Shown here: positions 25,001 through 37,000 of the stretch, piece after piece
Numbering within the stretch: the stretch's first letter is position 1
Layout: each line of letters opens with the position of its first letter
From: Apostichopus japonicus
Taxonomy: Eukaryota > Echinodermata > Holothuroidea > Aspidochirotida > Stichopodidae
DNA length: 64,000 bases
Direction of reading: 5' to 3'
Assembly: GCF_037975245.1 (NCBI RefSeq)
Contig: NC_092574.1
Coordinates: 27,076,713 to 27,140,712, forward strand
Notes under the pieces: model-generated
What the model was told of the DNA's origin: nothing
Seen by the model: only the letters and a program-made list of their open reading frames with translations
The model's database searches: none
Made by a program: the position numbers and the translations under genes

Positions 25001-28000
25001 CTGCCATGGCGGAAAGTTTCGAAACCTATGGCGGAAAGGTACAATTTAGGAATGGTTTTTTCACAGGAATCGGTGAAACTTGCTTTGATTCGGGTGAAAG
25101 GATTTGAGGTACAGTACACTGTCTTCAAATGTGATGGTTCGTTGGATAGACTGCATTGTAGTTAAGACAAGATTGGGGAATAGATGTAGTCTTTAATGTA
25201 CATGTTGATTGAATAGTTTTAATTGTAAGTTTGCCATCTTGAGTCAATACACTGTCTTCAAATATGTACTTATTGGTTGAATAAATCGAATTAATTTAGG
25301 CTGATTGTTAAATGTTTATTAAAAAGACCGATTCTGATTGTCGATTTAAATGACTGATTTAGTGGATTTGCGGGCCTATAGGTAGTGTGAAGCCAAGAAA
25401 TATACAGTGCATATAGGCCTACTGTGCAACCACAATAAATGTGCTCTTTCCACCATACAAAGTGCTTTACCGCCCTCAGATTAACAGTGGAAACAATACA
25501 TTTTCTATGGCAGAATGTACCGATGGAGGAATGACACAGCCCCAACACTGAACTGATATATTCCTTTCTACAAGTGTGAGCCTGTCCAGTGCTAGAGAGC
25601 ATGAAGACATAAACATTAGCATATTTAACATAATAACAACATCATTTGAAACAAATGTTGCAAATGAGCAACAATATGAACATTCCTGCAGTAATTTGCA
25701 CTGAGCCTAACAATTAGATAAAACTGGTGAATGTTAAAGTTCAATGTGCAAGAAAAAACTGAGTATATTTTTGTATAGTCGAGGTCGTTTCCTCTTAGTT
25801 AGTTGTTCATACCTCTAAAGATGACACATTGACGACGAAAGAAAGCTTCCTGAGTATAACACTACTGTCGCCACTGGCTGCCACGAAGTCTCGCGCATCT
25901 GATATAATTGTACGGTCGGTAACGATCAGTTCACCTGAGCCCGGATAAATACTGCGCAACATTTCAAGTTCTTCCAGCTGCTTTGAAAGGTTTTCAGCTT
26001 GCTTAAGTTGTTGCTCCATATTTTTGTTATCCTTAAGTATTGAAACTTGGGGAAAGAGGACAAATGTGTTTTATCTGTAAACTAACAACACTAGAACAGT
26101 TCTACAAGACTATAAGTAATATTTGAATCGCGGAAGTTCAGAAAATGAGCCTTCGGGATGCCTCAGGAATATGGGGGTAGCACACACTTAGAAACTTCAC
26201 CATCAATAGAATGTGGAAGAACAATAATGGGGACTTTCTGCAAAGATAGTGGAGGGTTACTCCGAAGTAGAAGCAGGATTTATTTGAATTATACACTATA
26301 TAGGTCTACAGTGGTTAGCAATTTATGTGATATATTCAAAGTTCTATTGTAGTATGACACACTTTACTTAGGCCTACAATAATACATCCTACAGTAGGCC
26401 AAGGCCCAACTAATTTAGGCCTAGGCCTAGGTTAAGCGAGCTGGTTTCTCATATTGGTCTAGGCATAGGACTGGAGGACTATGAAAGTCCTACTAGGCAG
26501 TCTGTGGAATATAACTATGCAAAGAGATTGTGGCTTTTCAGGTGAACGTTGTAGCCTATAGACTCAGTTAGGCCTACTAGAAGTTAGAACTACCTATATT
26601 AGTTTGCAGTTGATTAATATGCCACTTGCCAGTCAGAGTACACAACTTTATCACTTGGTGATGAGGGTTCAATACAATCCATAATCAGTGCTTTGTTGAA
26701 AGAATTACTATTGTGGAAGATCTTTGCTTCAAATGAAGAACACCTTTAGTTCAAGAATGTAATGTGACTATGATCATGCTGGCAATTGGCACTTTAAAGC
26801 CAAATATTGAAATTGTGTACTACTCTGATTGGCGATTTAACTGCTGGATGCACAGTGGGGTAATGCAATTCCTGTCCAGGCTGGCAAATAGCTAATATGA
26901 TTGTTAATATCCCTTATAGTGGGTCTTAGAGTTGCTGTGTAGCCTCACAACATAAATTATGACTTACCCTCACACGTACCCAATTTCCCAGAACTCTCTT
27001 CAGCTCTTGAGGCAGGACTTTGCAATTGAGCTCAGCTCCCAATGTTATTTGCTTGCATTTAAATTCTAATTTCTTCTGCATTGAGATATTTTACTTTTCA
27101 AATTTTTACTGGGACCTTTGCAAATATCCAGATATATTTATTTGGGGGGTGGGGATGGGGGGGGGCATAATGGTATGAAATGCTCTTGCCATTGTGATCA
27201 CATGTATTTTTGTGAAAGACAGGTTAGCAGGTCTGTAAAGTGGCCGTCCAAAGATTGCTAACCAAAATAAATAACCGCAAATAGCTAAGTGCCACTTACT
27301 GCAATTCATACGTAATTTCAACTGTGTGACTTGTGTAAATTCAGGAATTTCTGTAAGGTTTCTGTGTAACATGGACAATTTTGTGGATGGCTTTGAGCTC
27401 TTGACCATCAAGGTACACAAGTTTTTGCAAGAACACAAATTCCATACCATTTAAATTGAATAAGACTTATCCTTTTTCTGTAATTTACAGGAACTATTTC
27501 TTATTTGATGTAGGAAATATCTCAAGCAAAAGCAAATCACAAAAGAAGGAGAAATTACCAGAGTATCAGTCAGATAGCTGCAGACAAAAAATCAATCAAG
27601 TGACTGACTGAAAGAGGAACACATTTTTAATTATTAGTTTGTAATTTGCATTCAATTTTTACAGAGTTTTCTCAAGAGTGCAACATTTGAAGTTGATATG
27701 TTTTGTACCACATGGGTGTAATGGCATACTGCAGATGCACAGTAAAACATTTGTTAACATCCAAAACTACTTAAGTATGAATTTCTCAAATTAGTCGTAT
27801 AGTCCATGAGGACATTCTTTACAATCACATTATTAATATATCCACAGGAATTAGACATTGACAAGAACCAAGCCATTTCAAATGAAAGTTTGTATGGATA
27901 CAAATGGAATCAAATTGAGCTACAGTATTGCTTTATACTTTCTTTAGTAGTAACCAGTTCTGGACATGATGTGTTTAGTATAAATCACAGATGTTAGGCA

Positions 28001-31000
28001 TTTTATCTAAATTACATTATTCTCTTTGTCTTTCATCATCAGATCATTTTAAATTTCATGATGTGCATGCATTTGCATCATTGGGGTTGCCTTTCTTCAA
28101 ACATGTGGAAGTTGCTACCTACGAGGACTACCTCCTGGTTTCTGTCGTCACTGGGGATTCCTTTAGAGAACAAAACAAGACTGTTATCTTCAAAGTGTAT
28201 CAGGCAAGTAACCAAGTACTGTATCTATTTGACCAAGATAGAGATCCTTTTAACAGAATTGTTGCTACCAGCCGTTTATGAAGACCTAAACTTGAAGAAA
28301 ATTAGCAACTGACCTGCAATGAGATTTCCAGAAAGATTATCAATTTACTGTCTGGCCGACCTAACATCTCACCAAATATCCTGGAGACAAACTGCTAATT
28401 TAAAAAAAATCAGCCCCTTCAGAGCTACATCTATACTGTGGGGTATAGACACAATGAAAACATGTAGGAATACTAGGGAAAATATCCATTGAACACATTT
28501 GATGAAAATACATTTCAGACTTTGGTTCTAAATTTTTATGAAAGCCAGATGCAGGTTAAAAGAAAATGCTGCAAGGTCCCTGCATGCACACATCATCAAG
28601 CCAATAATGTAATGCATTTAGCCTAATGTATATCTTTTCTATATTCTGTACATGTTGGACATAATTCTCAAAGTTGCTGCAATGGTAGAGTGAATGGGAT
28701 ATTGTTTGTTTACATTCATTATAACATCTAAATTAGATATACAAAGTCTATGAAGATAGAATTTGTACACAACTTTGCATTTTCAAGTCAAATGGCTCTG
28801 TATGTACAAACTACCCTAGCACAATCATTCTGATCCATGCTGTGTTAGTATGTGACGACTGTCCATTAGAAGATATGCCCGTGTCTGTGGTACTTGCAAG
28901 AAATGTCTCAAATCCAATGGAAACTTTGATAAAGTAAGTCCTCCCCTCCCTCCATGTTAGCATAAATATCTTAAACTCTTCTGGTTTATTGTACTCTCCA
29001 TTCACAGAATGCAACCGTGGAATACTTACAGTTGATAGAATCTGATAATCTTGCTATTCACATGACAGCTATCTTCCAGGATGGAGATATCAAGTTGGCC
29101 TTAGCGGGTAAGGTCATATAAGTAAATAGAAACAGAAAACGGAGGAAATTATATACATGTTTCTTATCTTCATTGCTGCATAAAACATGGATCCCTTCTC
29201 TGTAGCTTTCTGAGTGGTTACAAACGCGTGATACAGTACTTGTTAATGTGGTGTGCCGGATATTGCAGAACCTTCTAATGGAACCTCTTCTAGCAAATAA
29301 ATAATGAGATGGGAAGGAGGTATTACGGGTGGGGTAGGGGGGGGGAGGTGTGTTAATGATTTGAGGTGTTGCTTAATTGCCTTGAATAACCATATCTTCC
29401 ATACACATCTCGCATTTGTTCTGTTAACAGGTTTCCGATTGACAAAAGTATGATTTATGGTTCATTTTTATCATTTGCAGTTCGTAGGAGTAAGTTTATT
29501 TGAAACAAAGCTGAGTAATATAATGTTGAAAACTACTACCAAACTATTGCTAGAATTAAATTGATTTAGCTTTAAACCTACTCCACAGGGGAAACTGCAG
29601 TCAACATTTATAAATACAGCTCTGCAGACAGTCAGTTTTATCAAATCCAAACAATAGAGGCCGGCTATGCTTTCATTGTTGAGAAATTAATAATAGAAGG
29701 ACAGACTTATATGATCATTGGATTTAGCGGATCGGACAACACAACGTCAGGAGCAGATTCCAGCTTAGCTGTTTATAAATGGGAAGGTTTGGAACATTTT
29801 CTCTTCTTTGTGGGAACTATTGTTTAATAAATAATTACAGAGTAATGTGATGCTGTGCATTCTGCCATTTTGGCTTATTTTGCACGTAACAACCATTCTG
29901 TGTATCATGTGTAACATCAGGTCAAGTCAAAACATTAATATAAAGCTTGCAGGTCGATGCATGGACCTTTCCTTTCATAACTGTATATCAGGATATAAAC
30001 TGGGGTTCATATTTGTTCTGATTGCCATGGCTACCTATTGGAAGGACAAATAGCATAACCATGGTCTCTCCCTATCTCTCAAATATCGTTGCTGTAGCAG
30101 AGCGAGCTATTGGAACATGCACAGGTAGCATATACTGTTGCTTGCCTTCTCACTTGTAGCTTCATATTTGCATCAAAGTGTGATTTATGTACAGTTTTGA
30201 CAATGGTGGCTCTCTCCCAAAGATTTGGAGTATGTTTAATTGAAGCTGACATGAAAGTGGCCATTTAACATGTGCTTTGATACTAAAAGTTTTGATATCT
30301 TTAACATTTGACACCAATGTTGCCCGCATGGAAACATGCTCTCATGCTTATCCTTCCAGTGTTATGCTTCAACATGATTATAAGTATTAATTAATGTTTA
30401 ATGGAAATATGTCTGTTATGATAGGAATGCTTTGAAATCTTCTAACAATGTTTGCTTCATGAAGACATACACAGCGTGACACTTATTTGATTTGTTTATA
30501 ATACTTTTTGCGCCAGTATGTTATTTATTATCCTTTAACATTTCTACATACACAGGTGCACACTTTGACAACTCCTTTGAATGTTCAGTGCCCTACTTGA
30601 CGGACATTTGCCCTTTTGAAGTCCATGGCCATTACTTCTTGGCGGTATCTGTTTGTGAGCCTCACAATGATATTTACCCAGACCAGTCATATATCATGAG
30701 GTACAATCTACATACTGAGGCATTTCTCATTGACCAGTATATCTACACTCATGGAGCCAAGGACTGGGAATTCTTTGTCATTTCAGAGGACAAGGACCAG
30801 GAAAACTTCTTGGTTTTAGCAAGCAATGAAAAGGATGGTAATTATGATCCTAACTTGAATCTTGTTCCCCTAGCATCTAGTCTGTAGGTGCTATGAGCCA
30901 ACTATCAATGAAAAAGATGGTAATTATGATCCTAACTTGAATCTTGTACCCCTAGCACCTATAGTCTGCAGTTGTTATGATCCAACTAGCTATGAAAAAG

Positions 31001-34000
31001 ATGGTAATTATGATCCTAACTTGAATCTTGTACCTCTCCCTTACCGAAATCCCAGATCTGGGCCAGATATAAAAATCCAGATCTGGTCCAGATCTGGAAT
31101 TTCAATCTGGGCCAGATTTGCCCCAGAGCTGGAATTTATATCTGGCCAGATAAAAAATTGGGCAGATATAACTTGATATAAAATGAAGTTTTATATGGCC
31201 CATATAAAATTTGATCTGGTTAAATTTTATTGCTTCATATCTGGGCCAGATAAAACTTTATCTGGGTGATATAAAGAAAATTTAGTTAAAATTTTATATG
31301 GCCCATATAAAATTTGATCTGGTTCAATTTTATTGCATCCATATCTGGGCCAGATAAAATTTTATCTGGTTGATATAAAGAAAATCCAGATAAACTTTTA
31401 TATGGCCCATATAAAATTTGATCTGGTTAAATTCTATTGCATCCATATCTGGGCCAGATAAAACTTTATCTGGTTGATGTAAAGAAAATCCAGATAAACT
31501 TTTATATGGCCGATATAAAAAAAAATATATATCTGGCTAAAATGTCAATCAAATAGGAAATAAGTGGCCAAAACTGGACTAGCATTGAGAGTAACTTTCC
31601 AGTGTGATCAGTTATCTCAATTCTGGTACAGAACCCATACAGAGAGCAAGACACACAAAATAAAAACACAGAACTCAACTGGATTGGAACATAGTGGAAA
31701 TATGTTATGTGCATGCACATTACACATTTTTACTATACCTTACCAAAACATTTGCAAACTGATGTTGAATACATGAACATTCAAATTTTTTCGCCCAGGA
31801 AAATCATATTACTTAAATAAACTGGCATCGCGCGGTACGTACTAGTACACTTAAAAATAATAATTGAAGGTTGAGTTCTTTATTCTTCTGTGGTCCTGTA
31901 GATGTTGATAATAAATTGCGTTGTGCTATTCCTTTATTTAATATATTTGCTTTAATAAATAAGTTTCAGGAGGGCGATATATGTTCTATTCAGTATCGAA
32001 GTTCAGTCCCAAATATGTTGTTGCCATCCGTTCCAAAAAATTCTTCCTTACTTCTGACTGTTAAGTTCACTATAGAAAGCTTTGCCAATGTCCTGACATC
32101 AATAGGTTATTATTTACGAATCTCCATCACCTTTTCTTAATGTACCAATCCTTTCTATTAAACTTCCTTCTGCTCTCTACTCCTACCATGTGGACACTAG
32201 TGTACACATAGCTCCCTTTCCTATATCACTCCTAGAGTATCAAAACATATATGTCCATTGTTCAAAAGCGGCCTTCACACTAAATAAACTTCTGAGTCAT
32301 CCTGTTTCTAGCTAAGACCCTGTGGTTGCCTAGCAACCCAGATAGAGATAGTTATCTCCCCCCCCCCCCTTTGACTTAGTGTGCACTGTAAGTGATTTAC
32401 TATTGAAATATATATGCATAGTGCAGTAGCCTACCACAATATAGTGCAATGTAAATCTCTATGAAAATACACTATGTAAGAGCAAACAGTCTTAAAGTTT
32501 TATCTGTCAATATAAAGTCAGGTATAACTGGATATACATGATGTATATCCAGTTATACTGACTGACTGTTTTATTGACAGATAAAACTTTATCTGCATAT
32601 CTGGATTGACTCTATATCCAGTTATATATGTCTTTGTTTTGAACAAATAAAACTTTATATACGTATCTGGATTGACTCTACATCAGTTTTATCTGGCTTT
32701 ATATGGCCAGATAAAACTATCTGCATATCTGGATTGACTCTATATCCAGTCATATCTGGCTTTATATGGCCAGATAAAACTTTATCTGCATATCTGGATT
32801 GACTCTATATCCAGTTATATCTGGCTTTATATGGCCAGATAAAACTTTATCTGCATATCTGGATTGACTCTTTATCCAGTTATATCTGGCTTTATATGGC
32901 CAGATAAAACTTTATCTGCATATCTGGATTGACTCTATATCCAGTTATATCTGGCTTTATATGGCCAGATAAAACTTTATCTGCATATCTGGATTGACTC
33001 TATATCCAGTTATATCTGGCTTTATATGGCCAGATAAAACTTTATCTGCATATCTGGATTGACTCTATATCCAGTTATATCTGGCTTTATATGGCCAGAT
33101 AAAACTTGATCTGGCCAGATTAAACCAGATATAAAGCCAGATCTGGCATTTCGGTAAGGGCTAGCACCTAGTCTGAAGTTATTATGAGCCAACTATCGAT
33201 ATTAAAGATGGTAATTATAATCCTAACTTGAATCTTGTACCCCTAGCATCTAGTCTGTAGGTGTTATGAGCCAACTATCAATGAAAAAGATGGTAATTAT
33301 GATCCTAACTTCAATCTTGTACCCATAGCACCTAGTCTGTAGGTGTTATGAGCCAACTATCAATGAAAAAGATGGTAATTATGATCCTAACTTCAATCTT
33401 GTACCCATAGCACCTAGTCTGTAGGTGTTATGAGCCAACTATCAATGAAAAAGATGGTAATTATGATCCTAACTTGAATCTTGTACCCCTAGCATCTAGT
33501 CTGTAGGTGTTATGAGCCACTAGTCAAAAGTCAAAAGTGGTATATGGTCAACAGTTGCCTATTAAGTGTGACTGACAGTGACTTTCTGCACCCTACTCAT
33601 TTCCTGATTAATTAAATCCAATGAACCAAGCATGTAGAGACATGGTGATATGAGTAGTTTACAATATAGGCATGTTTTATGCCTAAAGGATATAATATCT
33701 CTCTTCATTGTGTGTTGTGTTATAGGACTTCAGTCCTCCATGTAGAATTTAATAAATATTTACATTTTACGCTGATATTTCTTCTGCTACATTTTGTAGA
33801 ATCTGGCGTGGAGAGGAGCATCATTTACAAGTATATTTGGCATAAATTTGTGCCTTTCCAGTGTTTGGAGACATCTGGGGCAAAAAAGTGGCAGGCCATC
33901 ACCGTAGGCACTGATATTCTTATCGCTCTATCAGACAGCTCTGGTTTAGTGTTTTACCAATACGACGGCTGGCGATTCTCACAAATTACTTACAGCCGGC

Positions 34001-37000
34001 CACAGCCTATGCTCAATCAACCCTTGCAAAGCTTTGCTGCTGTGACAGTTAACACCACAGAATACATAGTGATCGCACCTGTTGGAATGCTCCCGAGCAC
34101 CTCAAACTACACCGTTTTCCAGCTGGAATTTCAACTGGCAAATGAGGTCGGAAGTTTCCAAGAGACTCTTGAAACCATCTGCAATGAGAATCGAGAAAAG
34201 TTAGAATCAGTGATAGCAAGGATAGCGAACATCACTAAGGAATTTCCTAATTTGGTTTACATCAACAGCAATGAGACTCAAGTTCTAACAGGAAATATAA
34301 CTTTTGCTGAGAATGTGGGTACGGCTGATGCTGACGTGAGAGGAAATGGTGAGTGCCCGATGTTAGAGAAACAGGAAACCAAGCCAGCTGTGCTTGCTAC
34401 ATAAATACTACATGAGTTCTGCCCCAAGCTTGGATGTGAGTTGGTAGCATAATATGTCAAAACCCTTGAAAAGCCTTTTGTTTCTTGAAACATAAATACC
34501 AGGTTTGGTATAGGAATGTAATTTTCTTTTTGAGGATAAGTGATAAAATATGATAAAAAAGAAGAAATTTTCAGAAAAAGTGCCTTCATTTACATCATTC
34601 ATTCTGCTGTTGCCAGAAGCATTACAAAATATCACAAATATCTTTGCTTTAGAAAATGCTATGAAGATGAGGTTTTCAGAAAATTTCAGCAGTTTTGCTA
34701 ATCAATCAAATTCAGGCACCAGAAAATCCTTTTAAGGTTATAATCTAAATTTACAATGCTGGCAGGAATCTGTCATTGTTTACAGTAAGTAACCCACATT
34801 CAGCTGATGTGGCCAGAAAATATGCTTCATACCAGTCTCAATTCTGACCAGTCCTCTGTACTTGGACTTGGTCAGGACTTTGGATGAGACTTAATTCATC
34901 CCTGCTTCATGCATTCATATACTCCATTAGATATAGTGACTTATTTAATTGTCATATTCCAGAGAATCTAGCAGTAAGTGCACGATAGTGTTATAGTCTA
35001 AAGGTTTTAGCAATGGAATGTAAACAGCTGTTGTGATGAAAGTAGTAAACGGAAGAAATTTGGATAAAAAAGAAGAAAGTATATATTTGTTAGTATTTTA
35101 GTACATTTATTCAGCTCTTTGCATTGATAGCAATAATTGAATTAATTTACAATGTTTATTCAACCTCTCAGCTTTTTTGTATTTAAATTACAGCTTCTTC
35201 AAACCATGGACATATCTTTAATGCCACTGAAGCACAGCAGTTTGAACGTATGAAAGATCAAGCAGACAGACAGATGGATGACATTAATTGGTTGAGAGAG
35301 AGGCTGAACAATACAATGAAAACTATTGGTGTTCAAACTGTTACAGGTGTGTACAGCAACATCTTTAAAGTAAATTTTGTAAAAACTGAATGAAAAAAGG
35401 TGAACAATGAACTGTATCATTCATTTGCAGTCAATATTTTTACCAGTCAACAGGAAGTAAAAGCTGACCATTGCTGGCCCAAGCTTTACTTTGTTTGGAA
35501 TTCCACTGAATCCAAGAAAATGTATCCTCCTCGTGTCATGGCCATAAACTTTTGGTCATGTTTAAAAGAAATCTTCAAAACAATTTTCCAACCGTACCTC
35601 ATATTCTTTTTCCCATTCTTTAGCTGAGAAATCTTTTAAAGATTTGAGCTCTCCCAGTTCCATAGATGGCTCTGTAGTTGCTGTTACCTCAGACTTCATG
35701 AACAAATACATCAACCTGACAGATGTTAATACAAATATTTTCCGGAAGGACAAAAACACCGTATGTAGTCTTACTGCAATGATTTTTTTTCTCAAGATCT
35801 GTTTTTTTAAAGCTTTGTCTGAAATGAAGTTATTTTGATATACACAATTCATATTGAAAGGGGAATTTCCATTGGCATGTAAGCTTGTGGCAGCAGCCAC
35901 AGTAGTGGTGTTAGCAGCCACAGTATCAGTATCAGCAGTGGCAGTGGTGGCAGCAAGTGGCAGTGGTGGCATCTAGGGGTAATGGATACTGCTGTAGGAG
36001 TGTTCCTGTGCAATACCTTCATGAGAAAACTGCTTGTTCCTTCATAAATGCTAAAGATTGTGGGATGAATTTTAAATGACTTAGTTGAAAATGATTTTCA
36101 AAGTAAATATTTGTGAAATTCATTTAACTATTGTGACTCATCTATGGAAGTGAGTGATTCTCCTTTAGATTAAGCACTGATCCCTATCACCTCATTCTAG
36201 TTCACATCATTGAGAGTGATGATACAAGGCATAGTTAAAGCATCATATGGAATGTATATAGCTTCCTGCAGACTGTTGAAGTCTCTCTTGAGAGTGATGA
36301 TACAAGGCATAGTTAAAGCATCATGTGGAATGTATATAGCTTCCTGCACACTGTTGAAGTCTCTCTTGAGAGTGATGATACTAGGCATAGTTAAAGCATC
36401 ATGTGGAATGTATATAGCTTCCTGCAGACTGTTGAAGTATCTCTTGAGAGTGATGATTCAAGGCATAGTTTAAGCATCATATGGAATGTATATAGCTTCC
36501 TGCACACTGTTGAAGTCTCTCTTGAGAGTGATGATACTAGGCATAGTTAAAGCATCATTTGGAATGTATATAGCTTCCTGCACACTGTTGAAGTCTCTCT
36601 TGAGAGTGATGATACTAGGCATAGTTAAAGCATCATGTGGAATGTATATAGCTTCCTGCACACTGTTGAAGTATCTCTTGAGAGTGATGATACAAGGCAT
36701 AGTTTAAGCATCATATGGAATGTATATAGCTTCCTGCACACTGTTGAAGTCTCTCTTGAGAGTGATGATACTAGGCATAGTTAAAGCATCATGTGGAATG
36801 TATATAGCTTCCTGCAGACTGTTGAAGTCTCTCTTGAGAGTGATGATACAAGGCACAGTTTAAGCATGATATGGAATGTATATCTACCTACAGACTGTTG
36901 AAGTTTCTCTTGCTATCGATGGATCAGTCATACTGGAGGGAGACCTTGATGTCAAAGGTGACATTGATGAAATCTCGACTGATAATATCGTCACCCTGGC

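Larger units (their letters stand above)
20083..28042 (+). other. Intron 2 of the EAR protein gene, hosting the RWDD2-like gene
   Basis: Runs from donor GTAAATAT to an acceptor preceded by CTTTGTCTTTCATCATCAG. It holds a TA/CATA microsatellite near 21974-22034, a likely short transposon remnant at about 21840-22140, the minus-strand RWDD2-like gene (23580-26019) and a palindrome at 24973-25040. The rest is AT-rich with no exon I can support. Confidence 0.65.
30824..33515 (+). repeat. About 80-bp minisatellite duplicating the exon 6 end and its donor, split by an insertion
   Basis: The exon 6 edge CAATGAAAAGGATG plus GTAATTATGATCCTAACTTG recurs, with donor-like GTs at 30838 (real), 30920, 31004, 33211, 33293, 33374 and 33457. 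The array is interrupted by the inverted-repeat element at 31038-33160. Unit remainder: TCTTGTACCCCTAGCACCTA, then GTCTGTAGGTGTTATGAGCC. Reading on past the true donor reaches a TAG stop in the first unit (ending 30887). Confidence 0.92.

Noticed and set aside
36197-36707. Open frames of 60-87 codons on both strands
   Set aside because: The 78-bp period is divisible by three, so one stop-free unit gives a long false frame.
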